DNA of 64,000 nucleotides from Clostridium jeddahitimonense (lineage in GTDB: Bacteria > Bacillota > Clostridia > Clostridiales > Clostridiaceae): contig LM994670.1 of the NCBI GenBank assembly GCA_000753455.2, positions 2,565,078 to 2,629,077 of the forward strand. The letters are read 5' to 3'. The translations under genes were made by a program, and so were the position numbers. The notes below the pieces were generated by a model. That model was not told the origin of the DNA. It saw only the letters and a program-made list of their open reading frames with translations, and did no database searches. This document shows positions 18,234 to 26,982 of the stretch, piece by piece; within the stretch, counting starts at the first letter, position 1, and each line of letters opens with the position of its first letter.

Positions 18234-19121
18234 TTACTTTCCCCCTTCTCTTTCATAATAATTCATAAATGTATCCTCTAAGTTTTGTTCGTGAATCAGA
18301 ATTTTATTAATACTATATTTAGATAACTCTTTGATAAGCTTGTCTGCACCATTAGAGTAATTAAATGTTATTTCTTTATCCTTAACAGAGATTACTTCAC
18401 CATTAATAGCTTCAATATCTTCTATCTTTAACTCTTCTGCTTCTACTGTTACTTTTAAACCTAGATTTTTAGTCAATTTACCTATCTCAATTGTATCCAC
18501 TATCTTACCATCTTTAATAATAGCAACTCTATGGCAGAAATTTTCAACCTCAACTAAATTATGAGAAGATAAGAATACCGTAGTTCCAGTTTTATTCTTA
18601 TCTAATAATATTTCAAAAAGCTTCTTTTGAATCAATGGATCTAATCCATTAGTAGGTTCATCAAGAATAAGTATTTTAGGATTATGAATTAAAGCCTGTA
18701 CAATAGCAACCTTCTTTTTGTTACCTAAGCTTAGTTCTCCCATCTTCTTTTCAACTTCTACTTCAAGCTTTTTACAAAGATTTTCAATTTCTTCACTGCT
18801 ACATGAACCATAAAAACTAGCAGAGTACTTTATTATATCACTAACCTTTACATCGTCATAAAACTTAACTTCACTAGGTACATATCCCAAGATTTTTTTT
18901 ATTTCTGAACTTTCTTTAACTATATCTTTTCCGAATATCTTCCCTTCTCCACTACTTGGAAATATGAAATTTAATAAAGTTCTTATTGTAGTTGATTTAC
19001 CTGCTCCATTAGGACCTACAAACCCAAAAATTTCACCTTCTTTTACAGCTAGGTTTACATCTACTATTCCCCTGTTTTTCCCATAACTTTTTGTTAAACT
19101 TTTAGTTTCGATTGCGTACAT
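18234..19121 (-). CDS. ABC transporter ATP-binding protein of the LytTR-controlled exporter
   Basis: A 295-residue ATPase: Walker A GPNGAGKSTT, signature LSLGNKKKVAIVQAL, Walker B ILILDEPTNGLDP, switch SSHNLVEV. A C-terminal ~80-residue domain is typical of NatA/BcrA-like exporters. It starts directly at the end of the DUF3021 gene and is followed by its permease. Confidence 0.9.
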   Translation of the reverse strand: MYAIETKSLTKSYGKNRGIVDVNLAVKEGEIFGFVGPNGAGKSTTIRTLLNFIFPSSGEGKIFGKDIVKESSEIKKILGYVPSEVKFYDDVKVSDIIKYSASFYGSCSSEEIENLCKKLEVEVEKKMGELSLGNKKKVAIVQALIHNPKILILDEPTNGLDPLIQKKLFEILLDKNKTGTTVFLSSHNLVEVENFCHRVAIIKDGKIVDTIEIGKLTKNLGLKVTVEAEELKIEDIEAINGEVISVKDKEITFNYSNGADKLIKELSKYSINKILIHEQNLEDTFMNYYEREGGK

Positions 19122-19580
19122 CTATTTCCCCTCCATTTCTTCACTTTTCTTTAATTCCTTATATACCTTTAATTTTTCATTAAATCTTTCACCTGTTAAC
19201 TTTGTATAAGTACCTATAGCCCCTGCCATAATTATAAAACATACTGTAAAAATAGTAAGGTATATAAATATATTATTTCTATTATTTAAGTCAAACCAAT
19301 TAAAGCTCTTTGCAAAACCATATCCTAAAACTATTAATAATAAATAATGAATTAAAACTTTAATTCCCATTTTTACATTACTCATAAAATTAAATGTGTA
19401 TAATACATATTGTAGTATTGTTAATATTATTGATATAGCTACCATTTGCCATATAAGCGAGAAAGAAATACTATTAATCCCCATAAAAGAACCTATTAAA
19501 GCATACATTATTACTTCTCCAGCAAAAAACAAACAGCATAACTTTTTTATTTCGTAACTATTAATAAAAAGTGTTCTCAT
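19122..19580 (-). CDS. DUF3021-type four-helix membrane protein
   Basis: A 152-residue protein with four predicted helices (about 12-30, 40-62, 72-90, 102-122) and a charged C-terminal tail. Size, topology and position next to a stand-alone LytTR protein match DUF3021, which in Firmicutes regularly accompanies LytTR regulators and may sense the membrane signal or hold the regulator inactive. That role is inferred, not shown. Confidence 0.75.
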   Translation of the reverse strand: MRTLFINSYEIKKLCCLFFAGEVIMYALIGSFMGINSISFSLIWQMVAISIILTILQYVLYTFNFMSNVKMGIKVLIHYLLLIVLGYGFAKSFNWFDLNNRNNIFIYLTIFTVCFIIMAGAIGTYTKLTGERFNEKLKVYKELKKSEEMEGK

Positions 19581-19593
19581 CCAACCTACCTCC

Positions 19594-20031
19594 TTAAAAA
19601 TTAAGCTTTCTCTTCAATAAAGGTACATATTGCCTAGATACTACTAGTTTTTCGTTATTTTCTAAAATTACTTCAAGCCTCCCACCAAATATAGGAGTAA
19701 TAACTTTTATTTTAGAAAGATTTATAATAGTTGATTTTGAAGCTCTAAAAAAATCCGTATTTACAAATTTCTCTTCTAATTCATATAATCTTAAGCTACT
19801 TTCATAAACATCCTTATCTAGATAAATAAAAGTCTTTTTATCTACAGATTCAAAATAGTAAATAGCATCAACATCTAATACAAAAAGCTTTCCATCTCTT
19901 GTACCTGTTATCTTTCTATCGAAGGCTCTAATTGCAGCTATCATTTTAAGCAAATTCTCATCTACTCTTTTACAGTTAACTACAATTTCTAAATCTTCTA
20001 TGTCTTCTGATTCATTTATAGTAATCTTCAT
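19594..20031 (-). CDS. Stand-alone LytTR DNA-binding regulator
   Basis: A 145-residue protein. Residues about 45-142 form a LytTR domain (RDGKLFVLDVDAIYYFESVDKKTFIYL, then FFRASKSTIINLSKIKVITP and the ending KLVVSRQYVPLLKRKL). There is no receiver domain, so it is not a response regulator. It heads an operon with a DUF3021 protein and an ABC exporter, so it probably activates it. A GGAGG ribosome-binding site precedes the start. Confidence 0.92.
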   Translation of the reverse strand: MKITINESEDIEDLEIVVNCKRVDENLLKMIAAIRAFDRKITGTRDGKLFVLDVDAIYYFESVDKKTFIYLDKDVYESSLRLYELEEKFVNTDFFRASKSTIINLSKIKVITPIFGGRLEVILENNEKLVVSRQYVPLLKRKLNF

Positions 20032-20096
20032 ATAAAGCCTCCTTCATATTTTTCTATATTTTAAGTATATGGCTTGTACTTCCTTAGGACAATAAG

Positions 20097-20116
20097 TTTA
20101 TACCAAGTTGTATAAA
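20097..20116. promoter_or_regulatory. Inverted repeat between the LytTR operon and the MATE-MarR operon
   Basis: TTTATAC-CAAGTT-GTATAAA, perfect 7-base arms with a 6-base spacer, in the divergent promoter region. It could be a MarR- or LytTR-linked operator for either direction. No test of which. Confidence 0.4.
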
Positions 20117-20162
20117 TTCAATACTAAGATGCAAAAAGTAACATTTTACAAATATTTCGTTG

Positions 20163-20176
20163 CGCTCGCAACAAAA
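20163..20176. repeat. Short GC-rich hairpin GTTGC-GCTC-GCAAC
   Basis: A perfect 5-base stem in otherwise AT-rich DNA, about 50 bases before the MATE start, in the probable 5' leader. Its tip resembles the short hairpins near 60.9 kb. No tail of T residues follows, so it is not an obvious terminator. Confidence 0.4.
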
Positions 20177-20223
20177 TTATGGTATTTTATTCATTGCGAA
20201 TAAATTAACTTTAGGAGGAAAAT

Positions 20224-21615
20224 ATGTCAAAAGATAATAATAGACAAGATTTAGGAAAAGATAGTATATTCAAACTTTTAATTAAATTCTCAATTCCAGC
20301 TATTATAGGTATGGTTGTAAACATGCTATACAATGTAGTTGATAGAATGTATATCGGTAATATACCAAATATCGGTGGATTAGCAATTACAGGTGTAGGA
20401 GTAACAATGCCAATTACTCAAATAATAACAGGACTTGGAATGCTAATTGGTATAGGTGCATCTGCAAGTATATCTATTGCCTTCGGTAAAAGTAAAAGAG
20501 AAGATGCTGAAAAATATTTAGGTAATGGATTCTTAGGTATAGTCATAATAAGTTTATTTGTAGCTATATTGGGTAACATGTTTGCAAAACAAATTTTAGG
20601 ATTATTTGGAGCAAGTAAAAGTACTATGCCTTATGCTTTAGCATATATTAGACCACTAATGTTTGGTACTATTTGTAATCTGGTTGCATTTGGTTTAAAC
20701 CACTCAATTAGATCAGATGGTAATCCAAAAACTAGTATGTACACAATGGTGTTAGGTGCATCTATTAATATAATTTTAGATCCAATATTTATTTTTGGCC
20801 TTAACTTAGGAATCAAAGGTGCTGCTTATGCTACAGTTATTTCACAATTCGTTGCTTTATGTTGGGTATTAAGCTATTTTACTCGTAGCAAAAAAAGTTC
20901 AATTAAACTTTCCTTAGCTTCTATGAAGTTTGATTCTAGAATAATGAAAGGAATTCTTACAATAGGTATGGCGCCTTTTGCAATGCAGGTAGCTTCAAGT
21001 ATTGTATCTGTTATTGCAAATAAATCATTAATGGCTTATGGTGGTGACTTAGCAATAGGTGCTATGGCAATTGTTACATCTATATGTTCAATTTTTATAA
21101 TGCCTATATTTGGGCTTAATCAAGGTGCGCAACCTATTATCGGCTTTAACTATGGTGCTAAAAATTATTCTAGAGTAAAAAAAACATATATGTACAGTCT
21201 AATAGGTTCAACTATAATACTAGTTTTAAGCTTTGTATTTATACAAGTTTTTCCTCACCTTGCTGTAGGTATGTTTAATAAAGATCCAGAATTAACAGAT
21301 ATAACTATATCAGGTATGAGAATTTTCCTTTTATCAATGCCTATTATAGGTATACAAATGACAGCCTCTAACTACTACCAAGCTGTTGGAAAATCAACTA
21401 AAGCTATGATAATAGGATTAACTAGACAAGTTATTTTCTTAATACCGTGCTTTATTATTTTACCAAAATTCTTTGGCCTAACCGGTGTTTGGGCTGCTGG
21501 CCCTATAGCTGATACTCTTGCCGTTATAGTATCATTAATAGCAATAATAATAGAAATGAGAAGTTTAAAAACTCCTGATAAACTAAATACTGAAGGTGAA
21601 ATTGCTATAGCTTAA
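20224..21615 (+). CDS. MATE family multidrug exporter (MepA-like)
   Basis: A complete 463-residue, 12-helix transporter. The opening DSIFKLLIKFSIPAIIGMVVNMLYNVVDRMYIGNI and the internal repeat (GMAPFAMQVASSIVSVIANKSL) are typical of MepA-like MATE pumps, which expel cationic drugs using Na+ or H+. The ATG follows AGGAGG. It is the first gene of a two-gene operon with a MarR regulator, as in staphylococcal mepRA though in reverse order. Confidence 0.93.
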   Translation: MSKDNNRQDLGKDSIFKLLIKFSIPAIIGMVVNMLYNVVDRMYIGNIPNIGGLAITGVGVTMPITQIITGLGMLIGIGASASISIAFGKSKREDAEKYLGNGFLGIVIISLFVAILGNMFAKQILGLFGASKSTMPYALAYIRPLMFGTICNLVAFGLNHSIRSDGNPKTSMYTMVLGASINIILDPIFIFGLNLGIKGAAYATVISQFVALCWVLSYFTRSKKSSIKLSLASMKFDSRIMKGILTIGMAPFAMQVASSIVSVIANKSLMAYGGDLAIGAMAIVTSICSIFIMPIFGLNQGAQPIIGFNYGAKNYSRVKKTYMYSLIGSTIILVLSFVFIQVFPHLAVGMFNKDPELTDITISGMRIFLLSMPIIGIQMTASNYYQAVGKSTKAMIIGLTRQVIFLIPCFIILPKFFGLTGVWAAGPIADTLAVIVSLIAIIIEMRSLKTPDKLNTEGEIAIA

Positions 21616-21673
21616 CATATTAATTTTGTGATAAACTTGTTAGGATAAATAATTTCAAAAAGGTAGTGATTTT

Positions 21674-22129
21674 ATGAAGCTTTATGAGACAGAAGGCATT
21701 GGTAGATATATTGGTTATTTTCATCGATTAGGTGCCACATACTTAACTAAAGAGTATGAAAAGTATGGGATAGGAGTTGGACAATATCAATTTTTAATTT
21801 TATTATACTTAAAAGATGGTATTAGTCATGATGAGCTTACCGAAAAGGCAGCAATTGATAAAGCAAATACTACTAGAGCTGTAAAGAAACTTGAAGCTGA
21901 AGGTTATGTTAGACTGGAAATTAATGATTCTGATAAAAGAAAATTTAAAATATATCTTACTGATAAAGCTTTAAAAATGAAAGATGAGCTTCTTAAAATA
22001 TCCTTTGATTGGGAACAACACTTGTTAGAACCATTAAACTCTGATGAGTTAGATTCATTATTTTTCCTACTTAGAAAAATAGCTAGAAATCAGCCTGGAT
22101 ACTTTTTTAAAGAAGAAGAAAATAAATAA
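21674..22129 (+). CDS. MarR family transcriptional regulator
   Basis: A 151-residue winged-helix protein: dimer helices at both ends and a DNA-binding core with the wing DSDKRKFKIYLTDKA, close to the MarR DxRxxxxxLT signature. It lies 58 bases after the MATE gene, so it probably represses that pump and is released by a drug-like ligand. Confidence 0.92.
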   Translation: MKLYETEGIGRYIGYFHRLGATYLTKEYEKYGIGVGQYQFLILLYLKDGISHDELTEKAAIDKANTTRAVKKLEAEGYVRLEINDSDKRKFKIYLTDKALKMKDELLKISFDWEQHLLEPLNSDELDSLFFLLRKIARNQPGYFFKEEENK

Positions 22130-22132
22130 ATT

Positions 22133-22164
22133 AATCCCCGGTAAACCTAACTTTACTGGGGATT
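22133..22164. terminator. Bidirectional terminator between convergent operons
   Basis: Stem of AATCCCC-GGTAAA and TTTAC-T-GGGGATT (one bulge) with a T-rich run on the plus side (GTTTTAAG). It separates the MATE-MarR operon from the converging ECF-sigma operon. Confidence 0.8.
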
Positions 22165-22167
22165 GTT

Positions 22168-23334
22168 TTAAGCTATATCTTTAACTTTTTCTTTGTTTAT
22201 AACCTTAAACATCATAATGCTTGATATTATAATTAAAGCTCCATAAATTATGTGTAATAAATATTTAGGAAATAGTACGTATGTAACTTCATTTATACCT
22301 AATGCTTTTACAAAAGCACATATTATAAATAATATAGGCAGCTGAATTCCTATTAGCGATATATATGTTTTAGCTCTGCTGCTTACATATATTGATATTC
22401 CAGTAACTATAAAGGCAAGTATATAAAGTATAATTATTGTTAAAATAATATATTCTCCAAAGGTAATATTAAACCATGATGTAATATCACTAAAAATACC
22501 ATTTATACTGCAATTCCAAAATTGAAAACTATTATTTTTACTATACATAATAAGTAACGCTATTATTTCTACTGTAGTTACAAGAAAGCTTGATACCATT
22601 GCAGCTATAACCTTTTTACCTGCTAATTTTCGTCCTATCTTAGAACTGTATTGAAGATAATTTGTCTTAGACTTTTCATCATCTATAAATATAGGAGAAA
22701 CTGCAAAAGCTATAGTTATTATAACTATTATAGCAAAGTAACCTATAATCGAATTATAATTTCTAAATACTGCAAAGTTAAAGACAGAATCAGAATCTTC
22801 ACTTTCTATAACTTCCTTCATCCTAGCTATCTGCTTTTCATTATTCTCAAAAGATCTATTTGATAACCATACCTCTTTTTGTGAATATCTATCAATTAAG
22901 TATTCCCTATTTTCTAATTCCCAAAATAAATAATTCTCCTCTTGAAACATTATCCGACTATGAATTTTATCTACTTTATCTTTATATTCTGTTTGTGAAT
23001 TAAATCCTTTCTCAAATCTCGCTATAAACTCTCTATATGAAGTTATCCCTATATCTTTTGCTTCTTTATCATTTTGTAAATATTCATCTGCTTCTCTTTC
23101 TAATTCTTTCGTATCATTTACAAAGCTTTCCCACTCTTCTTCATCTATAGTTTCACCGTACTCTTTTAGCATCTGCTGGCTTAAATTAAATTGAGGAAGC
23201 TCTGGTAACCCCTGTGGGAAATATTCAATGTAAGAACCTATAAATAAGCTCCATATTATAAAAAATATAGCAGTTATCATTAGCATACTTTTAAAATTTA
23301 ATATCTTCTTAATTTCATTTATTATTACTCTCAT
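22168..23334 (-). CDS. ABC exporter permease, second of two, in the ECF-sigma operon
   Basis: A 388-residue protein. One N-terminal helix (about 16-36) is followed by a ~150-residue charged extracytoplasmic domain and then about five helices. The cytoplasmic loop SPIFIDDEKSKTNYLQYSSKIGRKLAGKKV is an ABC-2 coupling-loop type. It shares layout and length with the upstream 423-residue permease, so the two probably pair. Last gene of the operon, with a terminator just beyond. Confidence 0.78.
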   Translation of the reverse strand: MRVIINEIKKILNFKSMLMITAIFFIIWSLFIGSYIEYFPQGLPELPQFNLSQQMLKEYGETIDEEEWESFVNDTKELEREADEYLQNDKEAKDIGITSYREFIARFEKGFNSQTEYKDKVDKIHSRIMFQEENYLFWELENREYLIDRYSQKEVWLSNRSFENNEKQIARMKEVIESEDSDSVFNFAVFRNYNSIIGYFAIIVIITIAFAVSPIFIDDEKSKTNYLQYSSKIGRKLAGKKVIAAMVSSFLVTTVEIIALLIMYSKNNSFQFWNCSINGIFSDITSWFNITFGEYIILTIIILYILAFIVTGISIYVSSRAKTYISLIGIQLPILFIICAFVKALGINEVTYVLFPKYLLHIIYGALIIISSIMMFKVINKEKVKDIA

Positions 23335-23344
23335 ATTCTTCTCC

Positions 23345-24616
23345 TTAAGCTATATTTTCTTTCTTAAATCTCTTAATACACCAAATACTCATGGCTATAG
23401 CTAAAGCTCCATTTGTAATTAACGTAATAACTTCATAATATTTATCCGTCATAAATGGACCTGCTTCCCTAAACCACATATGTGGATTTAACGTCATAAT
23501 AACAACGTTATAATGACTTCCAATTAGCATTCCTGAACTATTGCTTATAAACTTCTGCATTATAAATACTAGTCCAAATAAAATGAAAAATACAAAGAAA
23601 GTCTTATAGCTATTTTTTAAGATACTACATATAACAAATGATATTAATGTAAAAATAATAGCTAAAATAAATACTACTAATATGCTTAAAGCTAAATATT
23701 CTCCTACTGAAATGTTAAGCCATGAAATCACGGGAGTTAATTCCCAATTTAATGCACTACTTATTGGCACGCTTAAAACCTTGCTATAATCAAAAACTAT
23801 AAAATACATAATTAAAGTTATGCCTAATATTACTGCAGTTCCAATTATGGATACTATTAATGCTACTAACAGTTTGTCCTTTATTAAATTACGACCTCTT
23901 CTAGTAGTACAAACTAAATCTATAGTCTTATTATCTCTCTCATAATTAATCAAATAAGAAATCACAAGAATTACAAATATAATTATCTCAAATAAAACCT
24001 TAACTATTATATTTCTATAAAGTAAACTGTGAGTTTCATAGATATATCCAACAAAATATATATTCTTATGTTCTTTATTTGATTTTAGTTCCTCAAATCT
24101 GGGCACTAGCTTACTATATATTTCTCTTACTTTCTCTGCAGCCTTGCCACTTAATCTATAATCATGTATACTTCCTTCAGCCATCTCCATAATATCTAAG
24201 CTTTCATAAGCTTTAATATTATCTATAGCTGCATTTTTGTATAAATTCATTATGCTTAAATCATTTAACAACTCTATTTCTTTATCAGAATAACCTTCCT
24301 CACTATATAAAACACTTTCATATTCCTGACTCTCTAAAAACTCATCAATAGATGAAAACTCTTTATTGAACCTCTCTTTTGTTATCTTATTTAACTCAAT
24401 CATCTTACTTTCATAAACATTTGAAACATCAGCTATCATTTCATCGTTTACTACGTAACCAAACTTCTCTATAAAATCATTAGCAAGGTTCAAATCTTCT
24501 CTTATATAAGAATTGCTATAAATAATAAATCCATTATATATAAGAAATAGAATCGTTAGTACTATTAATACTGGAGACTTTAATACTTTTTTAAACTCAT
24601 TTAATTTAATCCCCAT
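23345..24616 (-). CDS. ABC exporter permease, first of two, in the ECF-sigma operon
   Basis: A 423-residue protein with the same plan as the next gene: one helix (about 15-33), a ~170-residue outer domain rich in Glu/Lys/Tyr, and about five helices, with the coupling segment NYERDNKTIDLVCTTRRGRNLIKDKL. It lies five bases after the ATPase gene and ten bases before its partner. The large outer domains suggest capture of a peptide or envelope ligand. Unknown substrate. Confidence 0.78.
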   Translation of the reverse strand: MGIKLNEFKKVLKSPVLIVLTILFLIYNGFIIYSNSYIREDLNLANDFIEKFGYVVNDEMIADVSNVYESKMIELNKITKERFNKEFSSIDEFLESQEYESVLYSEEGYSDKEIELLNDLSIMNLYKNAAIDNIKAYESLDIMEMAEGSIHDYRLSGKAAEKVREIYSKLVPRFEELKSNKEHKNIYFVGYIYETHSLLYRNIIVKVLFEIIIFVILVISYLINYERDNKTIDLVCTTRRGRNLIKDKLLVALIVSIIGTAVILGITLIMYFIVFDYSKVLSVPISSALNWELTPVISWLNISVGEYLALSILVVFILAIIFTLISFVICSILKNSYKTFFVFFILFGLVFIMQKFISNSSGMLIGSHYNVVIMTLNPHMWFREAGPFMTDKYYEVITLITNGALAIAMSIWCIKRFKKENIA

Positions 24617-24621
24617 ATCAA

Positions 24622-25491
24622 TTACCCTTCTATATCTTCATCTCTATATTGATATAAAAATACATCTTCTAAATTAGGAAACACTTCTTTAAAGTTTTCT
24701 TCTTTTTCCTTAGAAATAAATCTTATAGTCATTTTTCCATCTTCATTTTTTTCTGAAAGTGAAAAATATTTTCTTCTAAAGTCTACAGAATCTTCTATTT
24801 CTACAGCTGTTTCATAAATCATCCCATTTAAGCTTTGGCATATATTTTTTATGCTATCCTTATATAAAACTTTATGGTCCTTTATCATAATTACTTCATT
24901 AGCAATAGACTCAACATCTGAAACTATATGAGTTGAAATTATTACTATCCTATCTCTTGATAAATTGCTTAGAAGATTTCTAAATCTTACTCTTTCCTTT
25001 GGATCTAATCCTGCGGTTGGTTCATCTAATATTAAAATTTTAGGATCATTTAATAATGCTTGTGCTATTCCAACTCTTTGAATCATTCCTCCTGAAAATT
25101 CCTTCATTTTTTTATTAGAAACATTTTCTAAAGCAACTAGCTTTAATAACTCTTTTACTTTTTCTTCTGCTTTATTCTTTTCAATTCCCTTTAAAGCTGC
25201 TAAATACATTAGAAATTTAGTTGGAGTGTAGCTTTTGTAATATCCAAATTCCTGTGGCAGATACCCTAGTATATTTCTATATTCATAATCTAAAGTAATT
25301 ACATCTGTTCCATCATAAAGAATCTCACCTTTAGTTGGAAAGATAAGTGTTGTAAGCATTTTAATCAAGGTTGTCTTACCAGCACCATTTGGAGCTAATA
25401 GACCATATACGCCATTTTGAAATTCTAAATTTATATCATCAAGGACTAAAAAGTCTCCGAAATTTTTACTTATATTATTAAGCACTAACAT
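24622..25491 (-). CDS. ABC transporter ATP-binding protein in the ECF-sigma operon
   Basis: A 289-residue ATPase: Walker A APNGAGKTT, signature FSGGMIQRVGIAQALL, Walker B ILILDEPTAGLDP, switch ISTHIVSDV. It directly follows the six-helix membrane gene (adjacent bases) and precedes two permeases. It resembles the ATPase subunits of lantibiotic/bacitracin exporters. Confidence 0.9.
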   Translation of the reverse strand: MLVLNNISKNFGDFLVLDDINLEFQNGVYGLLAPNGAGKTTLIKMLTTLIFPTKGEILYDGTDVITLDYEYRNILGYLPQEFGYYKSYTPTKFLMYLAALKGIEKNKAEEKVKELLKLVALENVSNKKMKEFSGGMIQRVGIAQALLNDPKILILDEPTAGLDPKERVRFRNLLSNLSRDRIVIISTHIVSDVESIANEVIMIKDHKVLYKDSIKNICQSLNGMIYETAVEIEDSVDFRRKYFSLSEKNEDGKMTIRFISKEKEENFKEVFPNLEDVFLYQYRDEDIEG

Positions 25492-26226
25492 TTATATCTC
25501 TCCCTTTTCTCTTCTAAAATTAATTAACTTGTTTAAATTTCTAACATACAAGGCAATACATATAGCTGTTATAATAATATGCATATATATAGGTGCTCTC
25601 GTTAACAATGTATTATAAATACTACTATTTAAATTACTTAGAAATATATTTATTACAATCCACCCTGCTATGATAAAGCTCTTAATTACTCTGCTTCTAA
25701 AAGCTATTAAGACGTATAAAAATATAGTAGAAAATAAAAACAATCCAGTTATAGATACGCAAACCAGCCTTATTACATCTAACTCCTTATTAAATAGACT
25801 CCCTATAAATATAATAATAGTATTAATAATAGCTGTTACAACACTAAATATAAACATCCTTATAGCACTTAATTGATATAAATTATATTTACATGTCATC
25901 TCTATCTCAAAGGCACCATTTTCCTTGGAGTTATAAAATGAAAATATAGATGTTATTAAATATAAAATTGGAGCTATTAAAAAAACAAATTTATATGTAT
26001 CCTCTATACTTCTTTCAAAATAAGATGGTAAAGTTAAACTTAATATTATAAAAGTAATAATTATTATAAAGAGTTCATTTTTATCATGAAATATATTTTT
26101 AAAACCTAATTCTTTATAAACATTCTTTAAATATTTTAAAAATGATACTTTATTTCTAACTCCTAAATCAACTATCTTTTCCATATCATTAAAATCTAAA
26201 TCTGGAATCTTTATATCATCTTTCAT
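25492..26226 (-). CDS. Six-helix membrane protein overlapping the ECF sigma gene (candidate anti-sigma factor)
   Basis: A 244-residue protein: about 52 hydrophilic residues, then six predicted helices (roughly 52-70, 76-96, 117-139, 147-169, 178-196, 206-224). The gene overlaps the sigma gene by 11 bases, so the two are translationally coupled. This is the usual arrangement for a membrane anti-sigma factor holding its sigma with the N-terminal cytoplasmic part. I do not recognise a zinc-binding or RsgI domain in it, so it could equally be a transporter accessory protein. Confidence 0.6.
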   Translation of the reverse strand: MKDDIKIPDLDFNDMEKIVDLGVRNKVSFLKYLKNVYKELGFKNIFHDKNELFIIIITFIILSLTLPSYFERSIEDTYKFVFLIAPILYLITSIFSFYNSKENGAFEIEMTCKYNLYQLSAIRMFIFSVVTAIINTIIIFIGSLFNKELDVIRLVCVSITGLFLFSTIFLYVLIAFRSRVIKSFIIAGWIVINIFLSNLNSSIYNTLLTRAPIYMHIIITAICIALYVRNLNKLINFRREKGEI

Positions 26227-26776
26227 CTTCCTTCACCTCCAAAGCTTTCTGTACCTTTTTAATTGATGAATAATATCTAGTTTTAGCAGTAGATTCTGAT
26301 ATATCTAAAAGTTTACCTATATCTCTAAATGTTAGATCCCCAAAAACCTTTAGTCTAACTATCTGCTGCAGATTAGAATTAAGTCTATTAACTACTTCCA
26401 TCACCTCTGCTGCATCTTCTTTAAGCTGAAATTCTTCCTGAAGGTCATACTTATATGCAAAATCATAACTTTCTATTTCATCAATTAAATTTGAGTATTT
26501 ATAATGTTTAGAACGATAATAATCAATGATCTTATTACTGGCAATTTTATATACCCAGGTTTTAAATGATGCTTTTTTTCCCTCAAAGGTAACTATTGAT
26601 TTTAATACTGCTATAAATATGTCCTGTGTTAAATCCTTAGATAACTCTTCATTCTTAGTCTGACGAAAAACATATGTATAAACATCCTTATAATATTTTT
26701 GTATCAATTCACTAGCAGCTTCTTTATCACCTTTTTCTTTTACTCTTTTTATTAATCGCGATTCAGTAAACATCAT
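26216..26776 (-). CDS. ECF-type RNA polymerase sigma factor
   Basis: A 186-residue sigma-70 family protein with region 2 (SELIQKYYKDVYTYVFRQT, LTQDIFIAVLKSI, FKTWVYKIASNKIIDYYR; the -10 recognition part) and region 4 (LQQIVRLKVFGDLTFRDIGKLLDISESTAKTRYYSSIKKVQ; the -35 recognition helix-turn-helix). It lacks regions 1 and 3, as ECF factors do. It heads an operon with a membrane protein and an ABC exporter, so it probably turns on its own operon in response to envelope damage. Confidence 0.93.
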   Translation of the reverse strand: MMFTESRLIKRVKEKGDKEAASELIQKYYKDVYTYVFRQTKNEELSKDLTQDIFIAVLKSIVTFEGKKASFKTWVYKIASNKIIDYYRSKHYKYSNLIDEIESYDFAYKYDLQEEFQLKEDAAEVMEVVNRLNSNLQQIVRLKVFGDLTFRDIGKLLDISESTAKTRYYSSIKKVQKALEVKEDER

Positions 26777-26891
26777 TCACCACCTTTTGCTTTTGCTTAA
26801 CTAATTAGCTTCACATAGTCTTATTCGAAAATACTTTAGCAATAGTTTTAATTTATCACAGAAAATTTTATTCACCAAATTTTACAAAATA

Positions 26892-26937
26892 AAAAGAATG
26901 TATAAAAATACCAAATTGTATTATTATACATTCTTTT
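26892..26937 (-). terminator. Terminator of the M28 peptidase gene
   Basis: Perfect 14-base inverted repeat AAAAGAATGTATAA / TTATACATTCTTTT, followed on the minus strand by a T-rich stretch. It lies between the peptidase stop (26983) and the ECF sigma promoter region. Confidence 0.82.
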
Positions 26938-26982
26938 ATTAGATAGTCTTTTTTAACTTTATGACAACATTATATTTTAAAT

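Noticed and set aside
26216-26776. A specific -35/-10 pair for the ECF sigma's own promoter
   Set aside because: I looked for AAC/CGT-type boxes upstream of 26776 and found none that I could defend.
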